This document shows, piece after piece, positions 23,785 through 36,839 of a DNA stretch of 64,000 nt (position 1 is its first letter; each line of letters starts with the position of its first letter). The position numbers and the translations under genes were made by a program. The stretch is from Mortierella sp. BCC40632 (lineage: Eukaryota; Mortierellomycota; Mortierellomycetes; Mortierellales; Mortierellaceae), in contig WAEK01000015.1 of assembly GCA_011634665.1 (NCBI GenBank), positions 1,100,501 through 1,164,500 on the forward strand, given 5' to 3'. The notes under the pieces are model-generated. The model saw only the letters and a list, made by a program, of their open reading frames with translations. It made no database searches and was not told the DNA's origin.

Positions 23785-23820
<36 letters not shown>

Positions 23821-23946
23821 CCTTTTTTTTTTTTTTATTCTGGGCCAGTCCAAGCCTTCCTTTTTTTTTTTTCCTTCCCGTCCTGTTTTTGCTTCCGTCG
23901 CTCTAATCCCCTTCATCCCTGCCTCGCCATCGCCATCGCCATTGCC
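22750..23946. promoter_or_regulatory. Divergent intergenic region between protease and RING-protein genes
   Basis: About 1.2 kb separate the start codons. It is full of low-complexity DNA: A and GA-rich blocks at 22840-22897, CT and CA repeats at 23579-23613, a GA repeat at 23785-23820 and T tracts at 23822-23836 and 23861-23872. Both promoters should lie here. No TATA box stands out. Confidence 0.45.
23785..23820. repeat. GA dinucleotide repeat upstream of the RING gene
   Basis: An almost pure GA run with one interruption, in the presumed 5' leader about 130 nt before the start codon. Confidence 0.8.
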
Positions 23947-25072
23947 ATGTCTGCCCCAGACTCATCCGCCATCCCCCATGGTCGGGCCGAGTCCCAGGCC
24001 CTGGCTCAGGCTCAGGCTCAGGCCGGTGCGGCGCCCGCCCAGGAGATACCGGTCCCTAGTGCTGCGCTTCGCCGGCCATGGAGAGACAGGAAGAATAGGC
24101 ACTCCACACCCTCGGCTGACGCCACCAGAACTCCTACTACTCTCGATGAAGACGATGGCCAGAACGATGACGATCTAGTGCATGCCACAAGCAACGACGA
24201 CAGCAGGCTTATCGACTCTGGTGACAACTCCTCAGCCTGGGTGAACCATGCGTCCTCGCCTAGGCCGTCCCATCGCCGCACCGACCTCTTTGCAAATGCA
24301 AATGGTCATGTCTCTGGACAAGCGTCGTCATCATTCGCTCCGCCCTCTCTGAAAAAGAGATTTAGTCATGGTAATGATTCATTCTCTCTCTCTTCTATTC
24401 TCACAGCCATCCCTTGTCCCGACCCCTCTTCCTTTCCCTTCCAACCCAACCACCGTGCATTGAAAACACACCAAGGTAGAGCTGCGTCCCACTGGTCCAT
24501 TTACCTTTCCTCCTGACAAAAGGTGCAATAGCAATATCTATTTGCCCTATCCAACAAAGAGGCGTGGCGATGAGCGAAGCAGAAATGTATGGATAGGACA
24601 CTTTTTTGCTCTTGTTTGTTGGGAGGAAATGATAAAAAAGAAATATTTAGACAGACCCCATGCCGACACGCTTCCTATCCTCGTTAGACACAGCTCGCAA
24701 AGGTAGCAGCAGTAGTTCTGCCACACCAACCTGCTATTGCCTGACATCGTGAAGCCAGTTGGTCCTGGAAAGCAGGCAACTGCACGTTCGCCTTGCATTT
24801 TACCCCTCGTCTTTGGCCAGTTCGCTTCTTTTCCTTTGTTTCTGCACCCTTCCCAGTGCCATAGTCCTCCCGCGCCTGTGTACCAGCGGCAAAGTCACTT
24901 GCCCGGATGAGTGGTCAGGGAGAGGACGGGACAACGGCAGTAGAGCACAGTAGCAGCGCCGTCAGCACAGGGCGCCTCACGCAAGACATTGATGGCGAAT
25001 GGCCGACGACGCACAATCGTCTGTGTATAAGGCGACGCCGTATAAAGCGGACAGAGCGGACCAGACCAGATA

Positions 25073-25105
<33 letters not shown>

Positions 25106-27742
25106 GAGAGAAAAAAATGGCGGCAAAACACAAGTGGGCCTGCTCTCGATTTGTCGAGAGAGAAAACTCTGTTCGTGCCAACAGGCAGCAGACACAAACA
25201 TACACCCCTCTCACTAACCTGCTAACTTCGCTATCAATCCAATCGTACCCTCTACTTCGCTGTCTTGGCTGGGACCCATGTGTGCTGCCATCACTCTTTG
25301 ATAGATATCCAAGCACTTGGTGTCTCCATGCCATCCTGCTCCATTGCAGATTCGCCCCTGGCCATGACCTCGCAGCAGAGATCGGCCGCCCTCAAGAGGA
25401 AGCTCTCAGGGTCAGTCACGTCCTCTCACCTGCCCACGGACATTCGCCAGAGCCCGCGGATTCACACAGACAAGCGTCATCGACTCGTCCACGATCTAGA
25501 TGACGATGAGTACGAGATGCGTTCCGTCGATCCCTCCAGCCAAGGCCCTATCATGGTGGAGGATGACAGTGACTTTGAGCAGGAAGATGACCGAGCACAA
25601 GTGTTTGACATTGACGATGATGACCGCGACCAAGGCACTACAACTTATGCTGTCGATGGAATTCGTGATGGCATTGAGGACATGGACGATCAGGATAGCA
25701 TTGCTGTCATCCGGAGTCGCACTCCGATTCCGCAAAGTATTTCTAGCTCGGTATCTGCCGCGTCTGCACGAGCAGCTTCGCCTGTAATGACAGTGTCGAC
25801 GAATGATACCGATATTACAATCACGCCCCAGATGGTCTATGGAGCAGCCGGCCGTGCTGGATTCGAGGCTCAGGACGATTGTTCGTCCGTCACCTCACGA
25901 CCCACGGGCCGCAGACTCCGCTCTACCGAATCTGTACCTTCTTCAACACACTCTCACGACCATACCCCCACAGCCCCTGCAGCACATCAACATGCAGAAA
26001 TTATCGAAGTCATTGACCTGACACAACCAACACGTAGCTCCTATCCCTCTTGGGACTCGTTGCCCCGAGTCCAAGATGAGTCTCAGGAAGAACTCGACTT
26101 ACCCTCACTCCAACACCTTGCAGCAAGATCAGAGTGGGTAGAGGAGCGTCGGCAATCCAGGTCCCGGCAACAATCTCAATCACAGCCCCAGTCTCAATCC
26201 CAAGCTCATTCGACGTCCCAGCCCTCTAGTTCGCATGACATCCATGAGATTCCCGATGACTTGGAAGAGGAATATGATAGAAGATATGGCCGAGACTCGA
26301 TCCGAGTTGACTCGGACTGCCGTGAAGTGCAATTCGATGCTCGTCACCCGTGGGCTCAAGGAGCTGTTCAGTTGATCCTTACTTCGGACGATGATGACCA
26401 CGAACAACAACGACGAAGACGACGCCTCCGGAATACCACAGCCCAAGAGCATCATGGAGATGAAGTAGACCCAGATGACCACCTTGCACAAATTGATTAT
26501 GACGATGAGCACGAAAGCGATCATGATGGCGAGAATGAGGACGCGGTTATACTGGTGGACAACGAGGCTAGTGAAGAAGAAGATGGCGTCTCGGATGTCC
26601 GCGTGCAGGAAGTAACGGATTGGATTTTGAACCTTCCCCAACGCGAAGCGCTTCGCCGGACAAACACTTCCCTACAGTCGCAACAGCAGCAACAGCAGCA
26701 ACAGCAACAGACTTCAAGAGACTTTTCGGCAAGGCAGTTCTCTTTTCCATTTCGAGATGCTTCTTTCTCCCCAACACCTCGCCCTACACTGAACAGAAAT
26801 GCAAGTGCTATGAATGGTGGCAGAGGTGGCAGTAATAATAATCTCCGAGATCTTCGCGATAGCCCAGGACTCCGGTCACCCTCACCCGTGCCCTTAATCC
26901 TCTCTAGATCGTCCTCAAGACCAGCGTCGAGATCCGCCACCCCTGCGACCTCCGCTGCTGCTGCTGCGACTGCAGCATTGGCAAGAGCACTAACATCGCC
27001 CATCTCGAGACAGAGTCCAGCTCATAATGTGGACAGCGCTTTTCCACAACTGGGCCGAGTCACTGCACCGCCTGTACCCATACCAGCTCCTGCATCCTCT
27101 CAGACCAACATCACGACCGTTTATGAAAGCGATCATGAAGCGCCCACCACAAACAACCGATCCAGCAATAATGCCCAGACAACACTGCCCATGCGTTTGA
27201 ACGGAACGAGAGTGTCTGCTCGAAAGTCCTCAGCATCTCCACAAAAGGATGCTCGAAAGGAACCGACACCGCCACCACCCCAACCTCAAGCTCAGCCTCA
27301 GACAACTCGTCAGGCAAGTCGGATTAGTCAGTATCTCAAGTGTGTCATTTGCTTTGATACGCCGATGGTTCCTACGATTACACGATGCGGTCATTTGTAC
27401 TGCCGCGAGTGCATTCTGACATCCATGGGTCATAAGAAACAATGTCCGATTTGTCGAACGGCCCTTACCAAGAACAAACTGCAAGAGGTCGAGTTTTTCA
27501 TTGGCAGCAGCAGCAATGGAGATGGAACTGGTGCTGGAACTGATGCTGGTGCTGGGGGAGGAAGAGAAGGAGGTGGTGGACGAGGTGGTGGACGGGGTGG
27601 TGGTGGAGGCGGTGGAGGTGGTAGTGGTCGAGAATCGGAGGTGGGTCCTGGAACTCGAAGAGATACGAATGGTAGTGAACGTAAGCATGGACCAGAACCA
27701 GGACCAGGGACAGCTGCAGGACAGATACAGGTCGTTGGATAA
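23947..27742 (+). CDS. RING-finger E3 ligase with several SIM-like motifs (candidate SUMO-targeted ubiquitin ligase)
   Basis: Two exons, 23947-24370 and 25350-27742, with a 979-nt intron; in-phase product of 938 residues. A C3HC4 RING lies near the C-terminus: C806, C809, C821, H823, C826, C829, C843 and C846, starting CVICFDTP. The long N-terminal part is disordered and acidic, and carries short hydrophobic patches next to acidic residues that look like SUMO-interacting motifs: PIMVEDDSD (208-216), IIEVIDLT (359-366), VQLILTSDDDD (481-491) and VILVDNEASEEE (541-552). Family knowledge: RNF4 and Slx8-type ligases use tandem SIMs plus a RING to ubiquitinate SUMO-modified proteins in the nucleus. 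The assignment as STUbL is inference. There are also a poly-Gln run near residue 590 and a Gly-rich tail of about 90 residues after the RING. Confidence 0.82.
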
Positions 27743-28039
27743 ACACCTTCTTTTCCAATTTCCAATTTTCGAACATAAAAGAGAGAGAGCCAGTCATAAC
27801 TTTTTTTTTTTTTTTTTTTTTTTTTTGGAATATTTTATTATAGCTGTGAGCTGTGGCAAAATGCGATTGTTGTAAAAAAAAATAATAACAATAATAATAC
27901 CTTTGTAAAATGGGGATAGGTAGGGGGATGGTAGTAATGGTATGAAGTACAATGGGGGGGGGGAATGGTACAATCTAAATTACTCGTCTTGCTCCTTCTC
28001 TTGTCTCTGTCCACTGCAACAGGTCCTCGTAAGAGTTAT

Positions 28040-30186
28040 TTAGGCCATGTCAATCGTCAACTCGGGCTTGCCCTGGTTCTCGTTCGTCTTGAGTTCCTTG
28101 TGTTGGATAAAGCAAGCCAAAATGAACGAGAGTGCGCACATGGCGATCGCACCATAGAACACATTATGCAGACCATCCACAAAGCACTCGTAGATAGTAA
28201 TCTGATCCTGAGGCGTATAACTCATAATCGCCTTGTAATCATCTGCAACACGGTGGATTGCCAAGTCGTTGGGGAACTCGGCTGAGAGACGTTCCTTGAG
28301 CTTGTTGTTGAAGATTGAACCGACAATGGCAATACCAAAAACTTGACCCAAGCTTCTAGTAAATTGAACAGAAGCCGTGACCGTTGCCATGTACTTGGGC
28401 TTGACAGCTGCCTGTACAGCCAAGGTACAGGCCTGCATGTTGAGACCCAAGCCGAGACCGCAGAGGAGGAGCACAAAGATGGTCACGACTCGCTTTGTGT
28501 CCACTTCAAAGAGCAAGCACAAAGCAGAACCGGTGAGGAAGATAATGTTGCCAACAGCAGGGAAGAAAGCATAGGTTCCACGCTTGAGGACCCAGATACC
28601 GGATCCAGTAGCTGTGACGACAATACCGACCACAAAGGGGACAGTCTCAAGACCACCAACCGTAGCCGATTCGCCCTTAACGACCTGGAAGTAGACAGGA
28701 AGATAGAACAGGATACCAAAGAAGGCCATGCCTGAAAAGATCAGGGAACCGTAGGTCGACCAGAGGTTGCGGATCTTGTACAGATGAATAGGGATAATGG
28801 GCTCCTTGGGGATCTTCCATTCAACGACCACAAACACAGCTGCGACTGCGAAACCACCAATCAAAAGGCCGAGGACCGTTGCTGAAGTCCACTCGTACTT
28901 GCCACCACCCCAGCTGAGGGCGAGAAGGATCATGATCACCGAACCAAGAAGGAAGATGGAACCCAAAAAGTCGATCCGCTTGATCTTGTCGACAAACGAA
29001 CCCTTGGGGGTTGGCAGAGACAAGTTCAAGAAGATAAAGATCATGGAGAGACCACCGATAGGGAGGTTGACCCAGAAAGACCAACGCCAGGTAGCATGGT
29101 CAGCAAAGGCACCACCGAGTAGAGGACCGATGACGGAAGAGAGTGAGAAGATGGCACCGATAAAGCCCATGTATTTGCCACGTTCACGCATGTCGAGCAT
29201 ATCGGAGAGAATAATGAAGACCATGGCCATGAGACCACCAGCACCGATACCGGCTACACCACGACCAACGATGAGTATGGTCATTGAGTTGGCCCAACCT
29301 GAGATGGCAGAGCCGACCAAGAACATGAGGTTGGCAAAGAGCATTGTCGACTTGCGGCCGAAAATATCAGAGATTTTACCTATAGGCGAGTCAGAAAAAA
29401 GTAAGAAAAAAGGGGGGGAGAGGGGGGGAAAGTCGCGTTAGCAAACTTGCATTGTGTACAATCCATCCTTGGGTGATCCTGGGGAGGAGGAAGAAAAAAA
29501 AAATTGGGCGACGCCTTTTGGAAAGGGCCGACCCGGCTATGTTGCCCTTACCATAGAGAGGCTGAAAGGCCGTGGAGGTCATCATGTAGGCAGTACCAAG
29601 CCAGGAAATGTCGCCGAGTGAGTTGTACTCTTTGGTAATCGCTGGGATGGAGGTTGAGACAATGATCTGGTCCAAACTGGCAAGGAAAACGCACAGCGAG
29701 AGCCTAAAGGGAAAAAAAAATGGGTCGGGAATTCAAAGAGTAAAAAAGGATGAGGTCTTTTTTTTTTTTTCTCAAGAGGTACTCTTACTGCTATGCTCAT
29801 GGTTAGGAGGGACCCCGAGGAGGTTCCTCCACCCTCATGTCGATTACTTACGCGATCATGATCAAGGCAAACTGACGAGGAGGTGGTTTGTAGAACATTG
29901 GTGGCGGAGTGTCTGCCGTCGCTTCGCCTTCGCCCTGGTCTGCCAGTTCACCTTCGTCCTGGAGTGAACCAGTCGAGGAAGATGAGGAGGATGCATTTTC
30001 AAGTTTCTCAATCTTGCCTTCGTATGGGCCAGATTCGTCGAGCTCCATCTTGCCTTCTTGAACGGTAATCGAAACTGGGGCCGTTGTGGTGGGATTCTTG
30101 TTGGGCGAGGGAAGGGTAGAAGTGGAAGAAACTGTTGAAGGCAAAATGGATGCCTCTTGTTTAAGATCTGATAAGGGGTTCGCCAT
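28040..30186 (-). CDS. MFS drug:proton antiporter, DHA2 (14-spanner) type
   Basis: Three exons on the minus strand: 30186-29852, 29703-29552 and 29379-28040, giving 608 residues, phases consistent. The first ~105 residues are hydrophilic, Ser/Thr-rich and acidic, ending PPRQFAL at the first membrane segment. The first helix carries the DHA-type motif (ASLDQIIVSTSIPAI). The loop GKISDIFGRK corresponds to MFS motif A, and LLGGAFADHATWRW with the following NLPIGG is characteristic of DHA2 transporters. Many further hydrophobic helices follow, ending in a hydrophilic tail (PELTIDMA). Known role: export of drugs, toxins or amino acids, or uptake of siderophores in some relatives, at plasma or vacuolar membrane. 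The substrate cannot be told from sequence. A TATA-like element lies about 310 nt upstream. Confidence 0.9.
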
Positions 30187-30493
30187 TTTCTTTTATGTAG
30201 AAGAGCGTGGGCGTCTGCGTGGGCGTCTGTGGGCGTGGGTTACAACTGATGTTGTTGCTGCTGCTTGACGCAGACAGAGGTTTTGGTCGGGTGAGAGAAG
30301 GCGAACACAAGGACTCACGAGCAGTCGAGAGAGAGAGAGATGGAGGATTGAAGGACCGCTAAGAGCAACAAGAACGGGGGCGAGAAAGAAAATCGATGGG
30401 GGTGTCGATATGTGAGATGGGGATGAAGAAAAAAGAAAAAAAAGTAGTTGAGAACCGTTGCTTGGAGAGATGGGGCCGATGGGCGGGGGCGGG

Positions 30494-30502
30494 CTTTATA
30501 TA
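30494..30502 (-). promoter_or_regulatory. Candidate TATA box for the MFS transporter gene
   Basis: On the minus strand this reads TATATAAAG, about 310 nt before the MFS start codon and followed by a GC-rich stretch. It is the clearest TATA-like element in the window. Confidence 0.45.
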
Positions 30503-31174
30503 CGATCGCACTCATGCTTGTCAACCCCTGGGAGTGGAGGTAGCAATGGCGTTGGGCCGTGGCTCTCTCGATGCACGCAATACACAGAACGGCTCTGTGG
30601 ACCAGAGACTAAACAGAGTAAGCTTACCCCTCCTACGCTTGGATCGACTCTATCCGGAATAGAGTTGCCGTGGCGTTGTTTCCTCGTCTTCTGCGGCCCG
30701 TCATCCGCCTCATGTCTGATTGCGCATGCATCCCCATCCAGACCACGCCAAGTGTGTTCTCTTCTCTATTCCAAGCGAGGCGGATGAAATATATCCAAAA
30801 CTGGGTATAGCACCTTCGCCCGTCATTACCCCTCTCCCATATTCCCTTTTCTGCCTATCATCCTCTTTCATCTCTCCCTTTTCTCGGTTCACTCGAAGGC
30901 AAGGTTGTTGGTCTGCAATGGTGTTTTTTCTTCGCCACCACGCTAAATACCAGGATTTTACTACACTAGAAACGGACGAGCCCATGTTCCCACTCGATGA
31001 GTCGCAAGAACAGCTACTTCTACAGAAACAATGGCACGGCTGCATGCATCGTTTGGTCTGGGAGATGCAAATCAGCGTAAAGAGACGGCACAATCGTCGG
31101 GCCATGTGGATAAATTAAATGCCGTGCGCAATTGTGTTCTCTTTTTTCTGTTTTTTTCTGAATAAGCTCTCTCT

Positions 31175-31441
31175 TTAACTCTTCCCTGTGTACGACCAAC
31201 GCTTGACCCATAGAACAGCAAGGGGGTCTAGAATACTTCGCACTGGCTTTGCCCGCAGACTGTGTTTACAAAGCAGAGACTCGTGGCCAGTTTGACAGCC
31301 GTCTTGGCAGTGATCGGGAGATGATCCAAAGAAGGGAAGACTGACCAACTGTCTTCCATCTATTTCCCAGTTAGGTCTCCCCCTACTCCAGTGAACGGGA
31401 GCACAAAGAAAAAACTTACCAACGTCGTCAGCTGCAGCCAT
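31175..31441 (-). CDS. Possible small spliced gene, unrecognised
   Basis: A short exon 31441-31420 (MAAADDV) ends at a canonical GTAAGT donor. A 60-nt intron follows with a branch-like CTAAC before its AG, and a second exon 31359-31175 continues in phase to a stop, giving 68 residues. The product matches nothing I know. The splice signals are good but short frames of this kind occur by chance. Confidence 0.22.
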   Translation of the reverse strand: MAAADDVGKFFLCAPVHWSRGRPNWEIDGRQLVSLPFFGSSPDHCQDGCQTGHESLLCKHSLRAKPVRSILDPLAVLWVKRWSYTGKS

Positions 31442-32111
31442 TCCCTGGAAATCCAAAGTGAGTGTGAGATCACTGCAAGTACGTAACTGCCCCTGGATCG
31501 ATCGCCGTCTGCGAAGCATCGACCACTTTATTTTCATCTCTGTCATCCTGATTCGGCATGCTCCTTGTGCCTCGCCGCCGCTTGACGTGCCACCCCTTGA
31601 CTTGGGACAAACACGCTGTGTCAGCAATGACAGAGTCTTGGCATACGACAGCTTTTATTGCCTATTTTTCAGTCATAGTTGCAAGGCTTGGTGGATCAAG
31701 CGAGATTCTCGTATGTGGACTATTGGGGCTAGAAGAATCGTTTGGTATGTTGAGTAATCCTAGTACTCTTCCCTATCCACTTTACTCTATAAGAGGATGA
31801 CGCGTCGATTTCTTGCTGCTCCCGTTCTCTCCCACATCCGCCCTCCACCTCCACCTCCCTATCCCCACGCTTGCCTTGGGGGGGGGAGGGTGGAGAGACA
31901 AGTAGTTATCGGAGATTTGCTGTTGTGGATTTTCTTTCCTTAAAAATGCTCTCTTTGTCCATCTCCCCCATCGTACCATTTAGGCTGCACCCGCACCAAC
32001 GAGGAAAAGAAGTAGAAAACTCCGCAAAGGGCTCGATCTCTCCCAGGTACAGCCTCAACTGCGCTGTTCCCTATTTTCCCCTTTCCTCCTCCCAATGTCG
32101 ACTTCATGGAT

Positions 32112-32114
<3 letters not shown>

Positions 32115-32145
<31 letters not shown>
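32115..32145. repeat. T31 homopolymer
   Basis: 31 consecutive T on the plus strand; one of the longest homopolymers in the window. Confidence 0.85.
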
Positions 32146-34921
32146 CTTTGGGAGGCAAAGCAACTGAAAACCAAGGGACTGTCTTCAATCATACAAAAAA
32201 AAAAAAAAAGGTACAGTTCAAAAGAATTGGGCAATCTGGGAATTAATCAGAACGGCGACAACGCCTAAGATTTCCCATTTTGAAAAATCGAAGCTCCATA
32301 ACAACTCTTTTTAGGAGAGTAAAAAGAAAGAAAGAAAGAAAGAAAAAAATAAGAGTAGGGAGATGTCTAAACTAGAGGTTATGAAGCCTTTTTTTTTTTT
32401 TAAGGCGCTCCAAATGGACTGGGCTGTCGAAGAAACGAATCTGTCTTATGGTTGGGCGTTTTGCGCAACAATTTTTGTGCATATAAACAAAAAGGACATG
32501 GAAGAAACTCCTCCCTCCCCTCCTCTTCCTCCCCTCCTATCCTTCCTCTCTCTCTCTCTCTCTCTTTTTAAAAAAAAAAAAAAAAAATAAAAAGTAATCA
32601 AACAATACCAAGAGCAAACAGCATTGGAATGTACCAGGCTATAAAAGAAATGTTACCGAGATCTCTGAGATTTGAGATGGAACTTGAGGAATTGTATGAT
32701 GGTTCGAACAAAGAACGGAGAACAAGCAAAAAAGGTTATTTGGAATAGTCTTGGCCCTGTTTGAGCGGAGGCTGGATACGCTTCGTCCATCCTTTCCTGT
32801 GTCCACTCTACAGGGGTACAAGAGATTCGGGCCGATGATCCATGCAGAGCGGCCCGTTCTCCCTAACTTTTTAAGGACTCTGACTTGTACTTGGCCAAAG
32901 CCACATTTTTTTTTTTTTTTTTGGCAAAGAAGGCGATTGGAGAACCACACTTCCTTCTTGTTGTCTTGTGCGATCTACCGATCAAGTTTGAACCCCTTCC
33001 TGCACCCTGCAAGTTGCCGAAAATCACGTCTCCTTCCCTTTCTTAGTCGTTGCCCGTTCAATCCAATTTAAGAAACCTCTTGCGGGGAAGTCCTAGATAA
33101 TTGTCTTGTTAAAAAGATTGTGGTAACTGACCACTTGCTATTTTCCACTCTTGTCCCTATACTCTAGCACCTTCAACCCCCTTCTTTCAGCTGGTCCTGC
33201 AGATTATTTACTGGCAGGGTTACTGTGTGATCCCAATCAAACGGTTTATTCTCACCTCTAGTGACAACCACATCTATTGCTATTTAAGAGAATGGCTGTG
33301 GGTGCGATCTTTAGACTTCTCCTTTGGTTCTAGGACAAATCAGTGGTGCGCTTTTGCATCCAGTGAGCCAGTACAGTCGTGTAGCCCCGCTGTAAAAAAG
33401 CGTATGAATAATATCCAGTGGTCCCTCAAGTCAAATCAAAGTTGTAGCGTTTTAGGGCTACATTCCTCGAAATGATGAGATTACCAGTTGAGAGCAATTT
33501 TACTCTTTAGCTTGGGGGAGGAAAAAGAAAAAGGAGAAAAAAAAAAAAGGAAGTCAAGGGTATTTATACTGGGAGAACAACCACGAAAAGGATATCCTAG
33601 GCCCTTGAAAAAAAAAAAGAAAAGAAAAGTTCGCGTTCCACTAATGGAAAATGGCAACACATCGTATCCTTTTGTGTGAAAGTGACCCGATCCCTGAAGC
33701 AAAAAAATAAAAAAAAATATCTTCCATCTTCTTTCCGTCCAGTCGAATCCTCCCACGTCCATGACTAATGCATTGGATGGTGCGGCAGCAGATTATTGGC
33801 GCCTCTCCTCAGTCTTGATTCTGGCTCTCAGCTATGTATTCTCCTTTCTCCTTCTCCTTCTCCCACTCCTTCTCCCACTCTCTCACCCTGGCTCCGCTTA
33901 TCTGGAACAGACTTGGCTAAGTACAATATGTACACGTTATTTGGTCTGCATACTTCCCATCCCTCTATCCTTCTGACGTTAGACGGCTGTTTGTCTCGAG
34001 GATACACCCTAAACCTCAGGTACATTCATCATCCCAATCCCAATAGTAAAGGATGGTGTCTTTCTTACCTAATGACCACTAGATACACATTTCAAGAGTG
34101 ACCTTGAATAGTGGTGGCTACCCAGATGGCGATGCAGCAGAGCCGTAATATATTTATTTATTTTGTTTTGAGGACCCGTCAGTTATATTTGGGGCTGTGG
34201 CGGTGTAGTTACCATGGGGCCACTAAGATTCAGAGCCTTTGTCGAATTGCAAGCTGCCAGAGAGCTGGACGGTAGCACGCTTTGTCTACATCGATAGGTA
34301 GGGAGTAGACGAGGAGAGGAGAGAGGGAGGAGGAGGGAGGAGCCATCAGCACTCGTCCCTCTCACTCACTCACACACACAACTTGCGACAGTAACGAGCG
34401 ACGAAGGAGGCGAGTTAGGAGTGGTGGTGGACCCCAGAGGCCAGAGGCGAACAAAGCGGAATGGCACTGCCTAGCTCGACAAATGAGACGCTGAGACGAA
34501 GCAAGCAGCACAGGAAGGCGGAGAGGAGCAAAGGGAGGTCGAATTTTGCTCGCCCAATGAGAGGAAGACAACGCGACGGTCTGTGGGACAGGCACAGAGT
34601 GGACAGAGAAAAAATAATTGCTAAGTGGACTGACGACTGCCTGCTGCTGCTGTTGTCTGCGGCCGTACAGAGCCAGCCAACGCGATCGTTACACGGATGA
34701 AGGGTAGGGCCACTTGGTGGTGGAGAGGGGTGAGAGGAAGAAGAGGAGGGGGCCAGCCCAGATCCACGTACACGGATCCTGTTAAAGCTGCCCCGTCTTC
34801 TTCAACTGTGCATCTTCTCTCTTTCTTTCTCTTCTCTTCTTCATCAGCTTCTCTCATCCTCCATTCCATCCTCATCTTCCCCCACACTCTCTCATCTCTC
34901 TTTTATCCTTCATACACAGCC

Positions 34922-36839
34922 ATGCGTTTTTCCGCTGCCACCACCCTTCTCAGCCTTGCTGCTGCCTGTTTGCTCGCCACCGCCAGAGCTGAGGCCCAGG
35001 AAGCCGATGCCTCCGGGGCCCCCTCTGATGTCCTTGTCCTCGGCCAGAAGAACTTCACGACCACCGTCGAGCCCGAGAAGCTGATCCTCGTCGAGTTCTA
35101 TGCTCCCTGGTGCGGACACTGCAAGGCTCTCGGTAAGACTCTTTTGGCTTCTTCCTGGATACCAGCACCTTTCAAAGTCTAGTCTCCAGTCCTTCTAACC
35201 AAAAGCCTCGTTCTTGACCTTTGCGAAAAATAGCTCCCGAGTACGAGATCGCTGCTACCAAACTTAAGGATCAGAAGATCCCTCTTGCCAAGGTCGACTG
35301 CACAGTCGAGGCTGACCTCTGCCAGGAGCATGGTGTCCAGGGTTACCCCACCTTGAAGGTCTTCAGGTAAGGATCTTTTTCAGCTCCTCTTCCCTTTCTC
35401 CTCCCCCAGTCTGTTAATCTGTTAGGATTTTGAGAGACTTTGTCGGCGCGTTCTCTTTGGTCATGGCAGATCTGTGCCTGACCTTGGACGCGTGAGAAAA
35501 GGACTGAGGAACGCTGCTCACTCGCAAGAAACAAGGAAAAATATTTGGCACAGGCCACACAAAAGGAAAAGGAGAAGGGGGAGGGGAGAGGAAGGACAAG
35601 AAACAATGGTAGTTGTAGCGAAACTTTTTGTCAACAAACACACTAACCATGCTGTTAACAATTATCTTTATTAGAGAGGGTGTTCCTACTGACTACCAGG
35701 GTGCCCGCAAGGCTGATGGCATTGTCTCGTACCTTAAGAAGCAGGCCCTGCCTGCCCTCAACATCGTCACTGCCGAGACCCTCCCCGAGTTCTCTGCTTC
35801 GGACAAAGTCGTCATCGTCGGTGTCCTCCCCAAGGACAGCCCCCTGCGCGCCGATCTCGAGAAGGTTGCCAGCCAGAACCGCGATCAATACACCTTTGGT
35901 GTTATTGAGGAGTCGACCGAGTTGAAGGGCAATGGTGTTGTGATGTACAAGAAGTTCGATGAGGGCAAGAACGTGTTGGAGGGTGACTTCACCGAGGAAT
36001 CTTTGCTCACCTTCATCAAGGAGCACAGCGTCCCCATCATGGACGACATTGGACCCAACAACTATGCCACCTACATGCAGGGTGGTCTTCCCCTCGCTTA
36101 CTTCTTCTACGAAAACGAGGAGCAGCGCGCCGAGTTTGGCTCCAAGATCGAGGTCCTCGCCAAGGAGTACAAGGGCAAGGTCAACTTTGTCTACATTGAT
36201 GCTGCCAAGTTCGGAGCCCATGCCGCCAACTTGAACCTCAAGGACAACTGGCCCGCTTTCGGTATCCAGAACGTCGACAACGGCTCCAAGTACCCCTTGT
36301 CTCAGGAAGGTGACTTTGCTGTTGATGGTATCAAGGATCTTGTTGAGGGTGTCATCAATGGAACTATTGAGCCCTCGATCAAGTCCGAGCCCATCCCCGA
36401 GACCAACGATGGCCCCGTCAAGGTCGTTGTCGCCCACACTTACAAGGAGATTGTCGAGGACCAGGATAAGGATGTCTTGATTGAGTTCTACGCCCCCTGG
36501 TGCGGCCACTGCAAGAACTTGGCTCCTACCTACGACGAGCTTGGTGCCTTGTACAAGGACTCCAAGATTGTCATTGCCAAGTTCGATGCCACCAGCAACG
36601 ACCTTCCCAACGATGCTCCCTTCCAGATCCAGGGCTTCCCCACCATCAAGCTTCGCAAGGCTGGCTCGAACGAGTACATTGACTACGAGGGTGATCGCAC
36701 TAAGGAGGCCTTTGTCGAGTTCTTGGAGAAGAACGCTGTCAACAAGGTTGAGATCAAGAAGGAGGATCTCAAGAAGGAGGCCAAGGAGGAGGAGGCCAAG
36801 CCTGCTACTGCTGAGGACATTGAGCACGATGAGCTGTAA
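34922..36839 (+). CDS. PDI1: Protein disulfide isomerase
   Basis: Three exons, 34922-35132, 35234-35366 and 35675-36839, phases consistent, 502 residues, the usual PDI length. A signal peptide ([19 protein letters not shown]) is followed by the first thioredoxin domain with active site WCGHC (C64, C67). Two redox-inactive thioredoxin-like domains follow, then the second active domain with WCGHC (C391, C394). A Lys/Glu-rich acidic tail ends in HDEL, the fungal ER retention signal. Known role: formation and rearrangement of disulfides of secretory proteins in the ER lumen. Codon use is strongly biased to C- or G-ending codons (AAG, GTC, TTC), as expected of a highly expressed gene. That bias produces a long open frame on the opposite strand that I regard as a shadow. 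Confidence 0.97.

Larger units (their letters stand above)
30505..34921. other. 4.4 kb gene-poor region upstream of PDI
   Basis: No open frame has recognisable content except a weak candidate at 31175-31441 listed separately. Low-complexity elements include T31 at 32115-32145, A tracts near 32195-32209 and 32571-32587, T tracts near 32388-32401 and 32907-32922, and a pyrimidine-rich block just before the PDI start. Confidence 0.4.

Noticed and set aside
34764..34769. CCACGT motif upstream of PDI as an unfolded-protein-response element
   Set aside because: Without the second half of an ERSE or a matching UPRE, one hexamer in 250 nt is expected by chance.
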